Positions 15,551-24,979 of a stretch of 64,000 nucleotides of DNA are shown here, in pieces. The first letter of the stretch is position 1, and each line of letters begins with the position of its first letter. This stretch comes from Acidobacteriota bacterium. GTDB lineage: Bacteria > Acidobacteriota > Terriglobia > Bryobacterales > Bryobacteraceae. The stretch spans positions 1 through 64,000 of the forward strand of contig CANIVU010000001.1 in NCBI GenBank assembly GCA_947470805.1. Reading direction: 5' to 3'. Made by a program: the position numbers and the translations under genes. The notes under the pieces were generated by a model. It did no database searches. It worked only from the letters and a program-made list of their open reading frames with translations, and was not told where the DNA came from.

Positions 15551-15564
15551 CAGGACGCGTCCTG
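15551..15564. promoter_or_regulatory. Perfect 14-bp palindrome CAGGACGCGTCCTG
   Basis: Self-complementary over 14 bases, in the gap between the GNAT gene and the ankyrin gene, about 100 nt before the start of the latter. It could be an operator for a dimeric regulator, but a single copy gives little support. Confidence 0.25.
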
Positions 15565-15649
15565 TCCGCGGAAAGGGCTGCGCCCACCTGCTCCTTCGAG
15601 GCATCTTTCGTAGGTTGACTCTCTTTCGCCTGACATGCGGACCAGGCCG

Positions 15650-17122
15650 ATGAAGGAGCTTGTCTTGAACCTTGAACAACAGAAGAAGCAGGCCCGGGAG
15701 TTGTTACGGGCGATGCGAGCTGGGGACCCTTGTGCCCTTTCGCGGCTGCGCCGGCATCATGCGCGTTGGGCGGCGGCGGATGATAGCGACGTGCGGGTGC
15801 ATGTGTCGCTACACGATGCGGAGTTTGCGCTGGCCCGGGAACTGGGTTTTGCCAGCTGGCCCAAACTGAGCGCGCACGCGGAGCCGTCTGCCCGATTGGG
15901 GCACACTCGATTCTACGTGACGGACTTGGCTTGGATCATGGACCGCGTGCTCGGGTTGCTGCGGACGAAGGATTCCGCGGGCCCGGCGGCGCTGGAGCAG
16001 ATTCGGGAATGGCATCCGCGCTTCTGTGACTGGAGCGATGAGGAGATTCGGCAAGCGCCGTTCACGGTGGAAGATGCGCGATTGGTCTACGCGAAGGAGC
16101 ACGGGTTCGACACTTGGGACGAATTGGCGAGTCGCGTGAAGGTCCTCGCTGTGGGCGCCGCTGCCGCGAGTGCGGAGCCGTTTCTGGGCGCGTTTGCCGC
16201 CCTGCGAGTGGGCGATGTGGGCTGCTTTGCAGCGTTGCTGCGGGCGCGTCCGCGGCTGGCCGGGGAGCGTGGCACGAATGGGAATACGCTTCTCAATCTG
16301 GCCGTCAGTTTTGCGAGTATTCCCGCGGTGGAGGCGCTGCTGGCGGCGGGTGCGGACGTCAATCAGGGCAACAATCGCGGCTGGACGCCGCTGCATCAGG
16401 CGGCGTATGCCAATCAGTGTGAGATCGCCGGAATGCTGATGGAACGGGGCGCCGCTCTGGACTTGGAGGCGCATGGCGCGGGGGGCACACCGCTCGTCGT
16501 CGCGCTGTTCTGGGGACATCGCGAGGTGGCCGATCTGTTGGGCGGCGACTTCGCCGCACCGAACAATCTGCGCGTTGCCGCCGGGCTGGGTCGCGCGGAA
16601 CTTGTGGAGGCGTGCTTCGGCGCGGATGGGACACTGACGCCGGAAGCTTGTGCGGCTCGGGGGTTTTATCGTCCGCACAGTGGCTTTCCGGACTGGAAGC
16701 CAACGGGGGAACCGCAGGAGGTGCTCGACGAAGCGCTGGTGTGGGCGTGCAAGACCGGCCGGGTTGCCGTGTTGGCGCGGCTGGTGGAGGCCGGCGCGCG
16801 GTTGGATGCCGATCCGTATCGCGGCACGCCGCTGGTGTGGGCGGCGGTGTGTGATCGGCCGGACGCTGTCGAATGGCTGCTGGATCACGGGGCGGATATC
16901 AATAAAAAGGCCACGTTTGGCGGATTTTCGCACGGGCAAGGAATCACGGCGCTGCACATGGCGGCGCAGTATGGGCATATGGAAGTCGTCCGGCTGCTGG
17001 TTCAACGGGGCGCGGATCGAACGATCAGAGAAGATCTGTATCAGTCGACTGCCGAGGGAGCCGCGAAGCACTTCGGGCAGAGCGAGGTTTGGGAGTATTT
17101 GAAGGCGGCGGGAACGGCTTAG
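15650..17122 (+). CDS. Ankyrin-repeat protein
   Basis: 490 residues from the ATG at 15650. A TTG at 15665 with AAGGAG 6 nt upstream is an equally good start, and an ATG at 15635 is also in frame. Residues about 1-180 hold two helical segments ending in similar signatures (ALARELGFASWPKLSAHA and LVYAKEHGFDTWDELASRV). This recurs as an N-terminal module of acidobacterial ankyrin proteins. About six ankyrin repeats follow, including NGNTLLNLAVSFAS, RGWTPLHQAAYANQ, RGTPLVWAAVCDRPDAVEWL and QGITALHMAAQYGHMEVV. It has no signal peptide, so it is a cytoplasmic protein-binding scaffold; the partner is unknown. Confidence 0.88.
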   Translation: MKELVLNLEQQKKQARELLRAMRAGDPCALSRLRRHHARWAAADDSDVRVHVSLHDAEFALARELGFASWPKLSAHAEPSARLGHTRFYVTDLAWIMDRVLGLLRTKDSAGPAALEQIREWHPRFCDWSDEEIRQAPFTVEDARLVYAKEHGFDTWDELASRVKVLAVGAAAASAEPFLGAFAALRVGDVGCFAALLRARPRLAGERGTNGNTLLNLAVSFASIPAVEALLAAGADVNQGNNRGWTPLHQAAYANQCEIAGMLMERGAALDLEAHGAGGTPLVVALFWGHREVADLLGGDFAAPNNLRVAAGLGRAELVEACFGADGTLTPEACAARGFYRPHSGFPDWKPTGEPQEVLDEALVWACKTGRVAVLARLVEAGARLDADPYRGTPLVWAAVCDRPDAVEWLLDHGADINKKATFGGFSHGQGITALHMAAQYGHMEVVRLLVQRGADRTIREDLYQSTAEGAAKHFGQSEVWEYLKAAGTA

Positions 17123-17158
17123 GAGTTGGGAGTGGCGTGATAGAATTCCCACAAAGTT

Positions 17159-18463
17159 ATGTCAGACCAAACCTTACGTCGAGACCTGGTGAAGTCGGCC
17201 GCGGCCGCCTTTACGACGAACCTTTTCACCGGGCGCGTGTTCGGCGCGAACGACACGTTGCAGACCGCATTTATCGGCATGGGCCGGATGGGTCTGGGCA
17301 ACCTGAACGCCGCGATGAAGCAGGACAAACTGCACGTGGCGGCGGTGTGCGATATCTATCAGCCGGCGCTGGACAACGCGGTGGACAAGACCAAGGCGCA
17401 GGCGACGGGCGCGGCGCGGGCGGTGAAGGATTTCCGGGAGATTCTGGCGGATAAATCCATTGACGCCGTTTGCATTTCGACGCCGGACCACTGGCATCCG
17501 TACATGGCCGTGGAGGCTTGTAAGGCTGGTAAGGACGTTTATGTTGAGAAGCCGATCAGCGTGACGATCGGCGACGGGTACAAGATGGTGCAGGCGGCGC
17601 GGAAGTATAACCGCGTGGTGCAGGCCGGGACGATGCAGCGGTCGGCGAAGCATTTTATCGATGCTTGCGAGCTGGTGCGGCAGGGGCGCGTGGGCGATGT
17701 GACGATGGTGAAGACTTGGAACTACGGGAATGGGAAGGTGGAGGGAATCGGGAATCCGGCGAACGGGAAGCCGCCCGCCGATTTGGATTGGGATATGTGG
17801 TTGGGGCCGGCGCCGAAGCAGGAGTTCAATAAGAACAAGTGGGGCGTGGATCCGAAGGCGTTTTCGCACTTCCGTTGGTTCTGGGATTTTGCGGGCGGGA
17901 TGATGACCGATTGGGGCGTGCACGTTCTGGACATTGCGCGCATGGGCATGGGCGAGGCGATGCCGAAGGCCGTGTCGGCGATGGGGCAGAAGTTTTTGAT
18001 TCAGGACAACCGGGATACGCCGGATACGCTGTCGGCCATCTACGAGTTTCCGAAGTTCATGGCGCAGTATGAGAACCGGATGTTCAACGCGAATTCGATG
18101 TTCAAGCAGGGCTATGGGACGATGTTCCACGGGACGAAGGGGACGCTGTTTGTGGACCGCTCGCTGTACCGGATTGTGCCGGAGGCGGGGTCGGAATCGA
18201 TGGAAGTGGTGGAGGAGAAGGCGTCCGATAACTCGAACGTGAAGCACTGGGCGAACTTCCTGGAATGTATCAAGACGCGGCAGCGGCCGGCGGCGGATAT
18301 TGAGATTTGTTATAAGTCGACGGTAACTTGTTTGTTGGCGAATATCTCGATTCAATCCAAGCAGCGCGTGGATTGGGACGAGGCGAATAACCGCATTGCG
18401 CAGCCGGAGTTGCGGAAGTATATGAGCCGTCCGGAACGCGCGCCGTGGAAGATTGTGGTGTAA
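17159..18463 (+). CDS. Gfo/Idh/MocA family oxidoreductase with Tat-like signal
   Basis: 434 residues. The N-terminus QTLRRDLVKSAAAAFTTN carries a twin-arginine pattern. It is followed by the NAD(P)-binding fold (TAFIGMGRMGLGNLNAAM), STPDHWHPYMAVEACKAGK and the family hallmark DVYVEKPIS. The C-terminal alpha/beta substrate domain includes KTWNYGNGK and WDFAGGMMTDWGVHVLD. Members oxidise or reduce sugars and inositols; exported ones can keep a tightly bound cofactor. TAGAAT lies 12 nt before the ATG. The PQQ-propeller gene follows after only 4 nt, so the gene heads an operon-like set of four. The substrate cannot be told. Confidence 0.88.
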   Translation: MSDQTLRRDLVKSAAAAFTTNLFTGRVFGANDTLQTAFIGMGRMGLGNLNAAMKQDKLHVAAVCDIYQPALDNAVDKTKAQATGAARAVKDFREILADKSIDAVCISTPDHWHPYMAVEACKAGKDVYVEKPISVTIGDGYKMVQAARKYNRVVQAGTMQRSAKHFIDACELVRQGRVGDVTMVKTWNYGNGKVEGIGNPANGKPPADLDWDMWLGPAPKQEFNKNKWGVDPKAFSHFRWFWDFAGGMMTDWGVHVLDIARMGMGEAMPKAVSAMGQKFLIQDNRDTPDTLSAIYEFPKFMAQYENRMFNANSMFKQGYGTMFHGTKGTLFVDRSLYRIVPEAGSESMEVVEEKASDNSNVKHWANFLECIKTRQRPAADIEICYKSTVTCLLANISIQSKQRVDWDEANNRIAQPELRKYMSRPERAPWKIVV

Positions 18464-18467
18464 GTTC

Positions 18468-19856
18468 ATGAAGCTGCTTCTGGTGGCCATTGGGGTTATT
18501 GGTTTTGGAATCGCCGGGGAGTGGCCGCGGTTCCGTGGCCCTAATGGCGCCGGAGTGGCGGATGGGGCGGCGCTGCCGGCGGAGTTGGGCGCCGATAAGC
18601 CGTTTGTGTGGAAGACGGCGTTGATGAAGGGGAAGTCGTCACCGGTGGTGACTTCTTCCCGGATTTTTTTGACGGGGCATGAGGGCGGGAAGTTATTCAC
18701 GATTGGACTCGATCGAAAGACGGGGAAGATTCTGTGGACGCGCGAGGCCCCGGGGGCGCGGGAAGAGAAGCGGAACGCGTTGAACGATCCGGCGGCACCG
18801 AGCGCCGTTAGCGACGGGACCAACGTTTACGTGTTTTTTGCGGGGTTCGGGCTGTTGTCGTATACGGCCGATGGGGTTGAGCGGTGGCGGACGGCAATGG
18901 GGCCCTTTTCGAATTTCCACGGGATGGGTGCGTCGCCGGTGTATGCCGACGGGCGCGTATTCATGATTGTGGATCAGGACTTAGAGGCGCATCTGCTGGC
19001 GCTGGATGCGGGGACCGGGAAGCCCGTTTGGAAGACGATGCGGCCGGAGGCGGTGCATAGTTTTTCGACGCCGGTAATTTACAAGAGCCAGATTATTGTG
19101 CCGGGTTCGTATCAGATGGTGGGGTATGAGCAGGCGACGGGGAAAGAGATTTGGCGGGTGCGGGGGATGACTTACCAGGTTAAGTCCGTGCCGGTGGTGG
19201 ATGGGGACATTTTGTATTTTAACGGGTGGGCGCCGGGGGCGGAGCCGGCGGAGAAGATGGTGATGCCGGACTTTCCGGAGATGTTGGAGAAGTATGACAC
19301 CAACAAGGATGGAAAGTTAGCGAAGTCCGAGGTGCCGAAGGCGTTGATGCCGGGTAACTGGGATATGCAGGATTTGGATAAGGACGGGGTTTATAGCGCT
19401 CGGGACTGGGAGGTTTATCAGAATCGGCGGCGGGCGAACAACTTTGCGATGGCGATGAAGTTGGGCGGGACGGGGGACGTGTCGCAGACGCATGTGATGT
19501 GGAAGTATGAGAAGTCGCTGCCGGATGTTCCGTCGGTGTTGTTGTACCGGAACGTTTTGTATCTGGTCCGGAATGGCGGCATCTTGCAGACGCTGGATCC
19601 GGCGACGGGGGAGATGAAGAAGCAGGGGCGGTTGCCGAACGCGTTGGAGGAGTATTATGCGTCGCCGGTGGCGGGGGATGGGAAGGTGTATTTCATCAGC
19701 CGGATGGGGAACGTGACGGTGTTGGAGGCGGGGGCGAATTGGGGCGTGCGATCGTCGGGTTCGTTTGATGAAGAAGTGTTCGCGACGCCGGCGATTGCCG
19801 ATGGGCACATGTGGGTGCGGACGGCGACGGCGCTGTACGATTTCGCGGTACGTTAA
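18468..19856 (+). CDS. Secreted PQQ-type beta-propeller protein with two EF-hand loops
   Basis: 462 residues from the ATG at 18468, with a signal peptide (MKLLLVAIGVIGFGIAG). Propeller blades are visible in FRGPNGAGVADGAALPAE, LFTIGLDRKTGKILWTRE, AHLLALDAGTGKPVWKT and GGILQTLDPATGEMKKQG, as in BamB-like/PQQ_2 proteins. Two EF-hand calcium loops are inserted near residues 277-288 (DTNKDGKLAKSE) and 302-313 (DLDKDGVYSARD). No cofactor-binding residues for PQQ can be identified, so it may be a structural or ligand-binding propeller in the periplasm. It lies between the Gfo/Idh gene (4 nt) and the PSCyt gene (20 nt). Confidence 0.87.
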   Translation: MKLLLVAIGVIGFGIAGEWPRFRGPNGAGVADGAALPAELGADKPFVWKTALMKGKSSPVVTSSRIFLTGHEGGKLFTIGLDRKTGKILWTREAPGAREEKRNALNDPAAPSAVSDGTNVYVFFAGFGLLSYTADGVERWRTAMGPFSNFHGMGASPVYADGRVFMIVDQDLEAHLLALDAGTGKPVWKTMRPEAVHSFSTPVIYKSQIIVPGSYQMVGYEQATGKEIWRVRGMTYQVKSVPVVDGDILYFNGWAPGAEPAEKMVMPDFPEMLEKYDTNKDGKLAKSEVPKALMPGNWDMQDLDKDGVYSARDWEVYQNRRRANNFAMAMKLGGTGDVSQTHVMWKYEKSLPDVPSVLLYRNVLYLVRNGGILQTLDPATGEMKKQGRLPNALEEYYASPVAGDGKVYFISRMGNVTVLEAGANWGVRSSGSFDEEVFATPAIADGHMWVRTATALYDFAVR

Positions 19857-19861
19857 CCCTA

Positions 19862-19867
19862 TATAAT
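19862..19867 (+). promoter_or_regulatory. Consensus -10 (TATAAT) directly before a GTG start
   Basis: TATAAT at 19862-19867 is followed 9 nt later by the GTG at 19877. Transcription from it would begin about 3 nt before the start codon, giving an almost leaderless mRNA. No good -35 is seen. It would provide an internal promoter inside the four-gene set. Confidence 0.45.
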
Positions 19868-19876
19868 GCAGGGAGC

Positions 19877-22708
19877 GTGCGAACCACCTTCCTTCTTTTT
19901 ACCCTGGCCCTGGCTGCGGCCGGGCAGAACTTTGATGCGTCCGCGGGGCCTGTTTTCAAGGCGAAATGCGCGGGGTGCCACGGGGCGGCAGCGCAGGGAA
20001 AACTAGACCTGCGAACGGAGGAGGCGGCGCTGAAGGGCGGCGCGTCGGGGCCGGCGATTGTGGCGGGGAACGCGGCGAAGAGTTTTTTGATCGATAAGGT
20101 TGTTACCGGGCAGATGCCGCCGGGCAAGGCGAAGCTGAGCGATGCCGAAATTGACGTGATTCGCGGGTGGGTGGACAAGCTGCCGCCGGTGGAGACGGTG
20201 GCGCGGGTTTCCGAGCATGAGGTGCGGGGGATTCTGCAGGCGCGGTGTGTGACTTGCCATGGGGGCCTGAGCCAGAAGGGCGGGTTGGATTTACGCTCGA
20301 TGGCGAGCCGATTGAAGGGCGGGAAGTCCGGGCCGGCGCTGGTGCCGGGGAAGCCGGAGGCGAGTTCGATGTATTCGCGGATCGTCAGTGGGCAGATGCC
20401 GCCGGAAAAGATGGCGAAGGAGTTGGCGGTGGAGCTGCCGACGGAGGCGGAGACGGCGAAGATTAAGGCGTGGATTGCGCAGGGCGCGCCGGGGCCGGAG
20501 CCGTTGCCGGCGTTGACGGCGGTGTCCGATAAAGATAAGCAGTTCTGGTCATTTCAGCCTCCGGTGCGGCCGACGACGCCTTCGGTGAAGGGCACGGTTC
20601 GGAATCCGATCGATGCGTTTTTGTTGAGTCAATTGGAGGCGAAGGGGTTGAGTTACTCGCGGGAGGCGGATAAGTTGGCGCTGTTGCGACGGGCGACGCT
20701 GGACTTGACGGGGTTACCACCGACGCCGGGGGAGATTTCGGCGTATTTGGGTGATTCGTCGGCGGACGCTTATGAGAAGTTGATTGACCGATTGTTGGCG
20801 TCGCCGCGGTATGGAGAGCGGTGGGGGCAGCATTGGCTGGACCTGGCTGGATATTCGGATTCGGAGGGGTTCGGGCAGGATGACGGGGTGCGGCGGTTTG
20901 CGTGGCGATACCGGGATTATGTGATCCGGTCGTTGAATGCGGATAAGCCGTATTCAGTTTTCCTGACCGAGCAGCTGGCAGGCGATGAGATGTCGGACGA
21001 TTGGAAGAAGGCCAAGGGCGTGGCGTCGCAGGAGGTTTTGGACCGGCTGGCGGCGACGGGCTTTTTGCGGACGACGCCGGACCCGACTAACTCGGCGGAG
21101 CGTGGATTGATTTCTGAGCGGATGAATATTGTGGCGGAGGAGTTAGAGGTTTTGACTTCGTCGGTGATGGGATTGACTGTCGGTTGTGCGCGTTGCCATA
21201 ACCACAAGTACGATCCGATTCCGCAGCGGGATCACTACCGGTTGAGCGCGATTCTGCAGGGCGCCTATGACCCGTATGAGTGGCGGACGCCGAATAAGCG
21301 GGAACTCGATTTGGCACTGGAGTCCGAGCGGGCGGAGACGGAGAAGGTGAATGCACCGATTCAGGCCGACATCAAGAAGCTGCAAGAGGCGATGAAGAAG
21401 GCGGGCGAACCGTTCCGGGCGCAGCTTTTGGAAGAACGGTTGAAGGAGTTGCCGGAGGGTGTGCGGGAGGATTTGAAGGTTCCGGCGGAGAAACGAACCG
21501 AGGCGCAGAAGTATCTGGCGGACAAGTTTGCGGCAACCTTGAAAATTGAGGACCGGGATCTGGAGCGGAAGTATCCGGAGTATGCCGGGGCGGTGCGGCC
21601 GCTGCAACGCGAGATGCAGGAGTTGCGCGGGAAGATGAAGCCGAAGCCCCATGTGCGCGTGTTGACGGATAATGCAGAGCCTTCGGCGCATTACCTGTTG
21701 CGGCGCGGGGAGCCGACGAACTTTGGAGAGGTTGTTGAACCGGGCGTGCCGGTGGTGCTGGCGAATGCGGCGCTGAAACCGTATGCGCCGGCGCCGGCGT
21801 TTGCCGGGACGACGGGGCGGCGGTTGGGGTTGGCCAAATGGCTGACGCAGCCGAACCATCCGTTGACAGCGCGGGTGGCGGTGAACCAGCTTTGGATGCG
21901 GCATTTCGGGCGCGGGATTGTGGCTTCGGTTTCTAACTTCGGGCGGTCGGGGATGGCGCCTTCGCATCCGGAACTGCTGGATTGGCTGGCGACGGAGTTT
22001 GTGGCGCGGGGTTGGAGTATGAAGACCATGCACCGGATGATGATGACTTCGCAGGCGTACCGGCAAACGTCGAAGGTGGATTCCGCGCTGCTGGCGGCGG
22101 ACCCGGAGAATGTGTTGGTTTCGCGGATGCCGTTGCGGCGGATGGATGCCGAAACTCTGTTCGACAGCTTGATTACGGCCGCGGGGCGACTGGACACGAC
22201 GGCGTTCGGACCGGCGGCGGAGTTAGACATTCGGCCGGACAAGGAAGTTACTGTGAAGGCGAGCAAAGATGGGTTCCGGCGGAGTATTTATGTGCTCCAC
22301 CGGCGGCAGACGCCGGTATCGCTGATGGATGCGTTTGACCAGCCTTCGATGACGCCGAATTGTACGGAGCGGCGGCGGTCCAACGTGGCGACGCAGGCGC
22401 TGCATATGATGAACGGATCGATGGCGTGGGAGCTATCGCGGTATATGGCGGGGCGCGTGATTGACGATGCCGATGGGGACCGGGCGCGGCAGGTGGAGTT
22501 GGTCTATTTGCGGGCGCTTTCGCGGCGACCGACTGAGGCCGAAGTGAAGACCGGGATGGAGGCGATTGCGAGTTTCCGCGAGGCCTGGCCGGCGCGGTTG
22601 CAATCCGATAACGGGGCGGAGCCGCGGGCGGCGACGGCGAGTTGGCTGGCGGTGGCGAACTTCTGCCACGCGATTTTGAATTCGGCTGAGTTCAGCTTTG
22701 TTGACTAA
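19877..22708 (+). CDS. PSCyt1/DUF1549/DUF1553 protein with two c-type heme sites
   Basis: 943 residues from the GTG at 19877, which gives a proper signal peptide (RTTFLLFTLALAAAGQ); the longer frame overlaps the upstream gene. Two CxxCH motifs (KAKCAGCHG and QARCVTCHGG) mark duplicated PSCyt1 heme domains in the first about 220 residues. The PSCyt2/DUF1549 region follows (NPIDAFLLSQLEAKGL, YGERWGQHWLDLAGYSD, VGCARCHNHKYDPI with a third CxxCH), then a coiled insert and DUF1553 (VAVNQLWMRHFGRGIV). These large proteins are typical of Planctomycetes and Solibacter and are thought to act in periplasmic polysaccharide breakdown together with DUF1501. The DUF1501 gene follows after 8 nt. Confidence 0.92.
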   Translation: MRTTFLLFTLALAAAGQNFDASAGPVFKAKCAGCHGAAAQGKLDLRTEEAALKGGASGPAIVAGNAAKSFLIDKVVTGQMPPGKAKLSDAEIDVIRGWVDKLPPVETVARVSEHEVRGILQARCVTCHGGLSQKGGLDLRSMASRLKGGKSGPALVPGKPEASSMYSRIVSGQMPPEKMAKELAVELPTEAETAKIKAWIAQGAPGPEPLPALTAVSDKDKQFWSFQPPVRPTTPSVKGTVRNPIDAFLLSQLEAKGLSYSREADKLALLRRATLDLTGLPPTPGEISAYLGDSSADAYEKLIDRLLASPRYGERWGQHWLDLAGYSDSEGFGQDDGVRRFAWRYRDYVIRSLNADKPYSVFLTEQLAGDEMSDDWKKAKGVASQEVLDRLAATGFLRTTPDPTNSAERGLISERMNIVAEELEVLTSSVMGLTVGCARCHNHKYDPIPQRDHYRLSAILQGAYDPYEWRTPNKRELDLALESERAETEKVNAPIQADIKKLQEAMKKAGEPFRAQLLEERLKELPEGVREDLKVPAEKRTEAQKYLADKFAATLKIEDRDLERKYPEYAGAVRPLQREMQELRGKMKPKPHVRVLTDNAEPSAHYLLRRGEPTNFGEVVEPGVPVVLANAALKPYAPAPAFAGTTGRRLGLAKWLTQPNHPLTARVAVNQLWMRHFGRGIVASVSNFGRSGMAPSHPELLDWLATEFVARGWSMKTMHRMMMTSQAYRQTSKVDSALLAADPENVLVSRMPLRRMDAETLFDSLITAAGRLDTTAFGPAAELDIRPDKEVTVKASKDGFRRSIYVLHRRQTPVSLMDAFDQPSMTPNCTERRRSNVATQALHMMNGSMAWELSRYMAGRVIDDADGDRARQVELVYLRALSRRPTEAEVKTGMEAIASFREAWPARLQSDNGAEPRAATASWLAVANFCHAILNSAEFSFVD

Positions 22709-22716
22709 GGAATTTT

Positions 22717-24126
22717 ATGGCTAAGACTTCCAGACGCGATTTTTTCTCTTCGGTGGCGAATGGGCTGCACGGGGCGGCGCTGGCCGGGTTGTTGGGAAAT
22801 GACTTGTATGCGAACAGCGGCGTGTATGATTTGACGCCGAAGAAGTCGCACTTCCAGCCGAAGGCGAAGGCTGTTATTCAGTTATTCATGAATGGGGGCC
22901 CTAGCCAGGTGGATTTGTTTGATCCGAAGCCGATGTTGACTCAATTGGCGGGGACGGCGCCGAGCAAAGAGTTGAGCTTTGCGATTTCGAATGGGGACAC
23001 GCCGGGCGTGTTGATGCCGTCGCCGTTTACGTTCAAGAAGTATGGCAAGAGCGGGATGGATATTTCGAGCGCGATGCCGCATTTGGCGACGTGCGCGGAC
23101 GACATTGCGGTGATCCGGTCCATGTATGGCGAGCACGCCAATCACGAGCCGGCGCTGTTCCTGATGCATACGGGGCGGACGATTGCGAGCCGTCCGGCGA
23201 TTGGATCGTGGGTTTCGTATGGGCTGGGGACGGAGAACCGAAACCTGCCGGCGTATGTGGTGCTGGACGACCCGAAGGGGTTGCCGATTAACGGGATTTC
23301 GAACTGGCAATCGGCATGGCTGCCGCCGATTTACCAAGGGACGCGATTCCGGACGGAGGGGCCGCCGGTGTTGAATTTGGAGCCTCGGGCGGAGATTCCA
23401 ACGCCGCTGGTGGAGGCGGAGCGGAACTTACTGCGGAAGTTAGACGCGGCGCATTTGGCGGAGCGGCCATATCAGCCGGAGCTGGACGCGCGGATATCGA
23501 GTTATGAGTTGGCGGCGCGGATGCAGATGGCGGCGTCGGACGCTTTGGATGTGAACAAAGAGACCGAGGCGACGCGGGAGGCTTACGGGCTGAACGATCC
23601 GGCGACGGCTTCGTATGGGAAGCGGTGCCTGATGGCGCGGCGACTGATTGAGCGCGGCGTGCGGTTTGTGCAGCTCTACATTGAGAGCCAGATTTTTGAT
23701 TCCCACGGGGATATTCTGGGGAGCCTGAACTACGCTTGCGGGAAGACGGACAAGCCGGTGGCGGCGCTGGTGAAGGACTTGAAACAGCGTGGACTGCTGG
23801 ATTCGACGCTGGTGGTTTGGGGCGGCGAGTTTGGGCGGTTACCGATTTCGCAGGGCGCGATTAAGAACGCCGGGCGTGACCACGGGCCGAACGGGTTTAG
23901 CGTGTGGATGGCGGGCGGCGGCGTGAAGGGCGGGACGGTGTTCGGCGCCACTGACGATATTGGATTCAAGGCGGCTGAGAACCGCGTGAGCGTGCACGAC
24001 TTCCATGCGACGATTCTGAATCAGCTGGGATTGAAGCACCGTGACTTAGTGTATGAACGGCACGGATTGAAAGAACGGCTGACGGATCAGTTCCCGGCGC
24101 GGGTAGTTACTGAGATCCTTTCTTAA
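22717..24126 (+). CDS. DUF1501 domain protein (sulfatase-like, Tat signal)
   Basis: 469 residues. It has a twin-arginine signal (KTSRRDFFSSVANGLHGAAL) and then the DUF1501 fold related to alkaline phosphatases and sulfatases: AVIQLFMNGGPSQVDLFDPK, MYGEHANHEPALFLMHTGR and LVVWGGEFGRLPISQG, with RDHGPNGFSVWMAGGGVKGG near the C-terminus. DUF1501 genes nearly always accompany DUF1549/DUF1553 genes, as here. It is probably an exported hydrolase acting with that partner, but no activity has been shown for the family to my knowledge. The start has AAGGAATTTT upstream. Its last 20 nt overlap the convergent NHL-repeat gene. Confidence 0.92.
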   Translation: MAKTSRRDFFSSVANGLHGAALAGLLGNDLYANSGVYDLTPKKSHFQPKAKAVIQLFMNGGPSQVDLFDPKPMLTQLAGTAPSKELSFAISNGDTPGVLMPSPFTFKKYGKSGMDISSAMPHLATCADDIAVIRSMYGEHANHEPALFLMHTGRTIASRPAIGSWVSYGLGTENRNLPAYVVLDDPKGLPINGISNWQSAWLPPIYQGTRFRTEGPPVLNLEPRAEIPTPLVEAERNLLRKLDAAHLAERPYQPELDARISSYELAARMQMAASDALDVNKETEATREAYGLNDPATASYGKRCLMARRLIERGVRFVQLYIESQIFDSHGDILGSLNYACGKTDKPVAALVKDLKQRGLLDSTLVVWGGEFGRLPISQGAIKNAGRDHGPNGFSVWMAGGGVKGGTVFGATDDIGFKAAENRVSVHDFHATILNQLGLKHRDLVYERHGLKERLTDQFPARVVTEILS

Positions 24127-24979
24127 GGCGGAACCAGAGTAACTGGTCGGGGCGGACTCCGGTGAGGACTTCGCCCTTTTTTGATACGTCGATGGAGTGG
24201 TGGCCGGGGCTATCGATTTTGCCGAGGATGGCGCCGGTGGCGGGGTCCAACTTCATGATCCAACCGGGGGCGCCGTTGGGCTCGTTGCGGGGCTGGCAGC
24301 CGATCCACAGGGCGCCGTTTTGCAGGTGGAGGGAGAAGGTTTTGTTGCCGTTTCCAGGGATTTCGGAGAGGTACTTCCCTTCCCTGGTGAAGCGCTGGAT
24401 GCGGCCGTTTTCGCGGTCGGCTACGTAGATGATTTGGTCCTTATCGATGGCGATGCCGTGGGGGAGGTTCAACTGGCCGGGGCCTTCGCCTTGTGTGCCC
24501 CACTGGCGGAGACGGTTGCCGTTGGCGTCATATTCGAGGATGCGGGCGTTGCCGTAGCCATCGGCAATGAAGAGGTGGCCATCGGGGGCGAAGGCGATGT
24601 CGGCGGTGCCGTTGAAGGGGCTCTTGGTTTTGGGTTGTTCGCCTACGGTGAAGTCGAGGAGGATTTTGCCTTGGGGGGTGAATTTGAGGATTCGGCTGCT
24701 GGCGGCGTCGACGGTCCAGATGTTGCCTTGGGGATCGATACGGATGCTGTGGGGGATTTGATAGAGGCCCTTGCCCCATTCGCGGAGGACCTTGCCCTTT
24801 TCGTTGATGGCGACGACGGGTTGGGCGGAGAGGCCGCGCTGGAGGAGATAGATTGTTCCTTTGCCGTCGGATGCGGAGGAGGGGATCATGCCGAGTTCCC
24901 AGTTGGGGCGGGGCGGGGTGATTTTGACGTGGGTGAGTTCGAGAGGGAGTATTGCGGCGAGTAAGAGGAGGGGGATCAT
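24107..24979 (-). CDS. NHL-repeat six-bladed beta-propeller protein (peptidylglycine-lyase-like)
   Basis: 290 residues with a short hydrophobic signal (IPLLLLAAILPLEL). NHL-type repeats are clear: IPHSIRIDPQGNIWTVD, TADIAFAPDGHLFIADGYGN, NLPHGIAIDKDQIIYVADRE, and PGHHSIDVSKKGEVL. The arrangement resembles peptidyl-alpha-hydroxyglycine amidating lyase-like propellers found in many soil bacteria, where the natural substrate is unknown. The start codon overlaps the stop of the upstream FAD oxidoreductase gene by 4 nt (ATGA), so they are translationally coupled. The 3' end overlaps the DUF1501 gene on the other strand by 20 nt. Confidence 0.85.
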   Translation of the reverse strand: MIPLLLLAAILPLELTHVKITPPRPNWELGMIPSSASDGKGTIYLLQRGLSAQPVVAINEKGKVLREWGKGLYQIPHSIRIDPQGNIWTVDAASSRILKFTPQGKILLDFTVGEQPKTKSPFNGTADIAFAPDGHLFIADGYGNARILEYDANGNRLRQWGTQGEGPGQLNLPHGIAIDKDQIIYVADRENGRIQRFTREGKYLSEIPGNGNKTFSLHLQNGALWIGCQPRNEPNGAPGWIMKLDPATGAILGKIDSPGHHSIDVSKKGEVLTGVRPDQLLWFRLKKGSQ

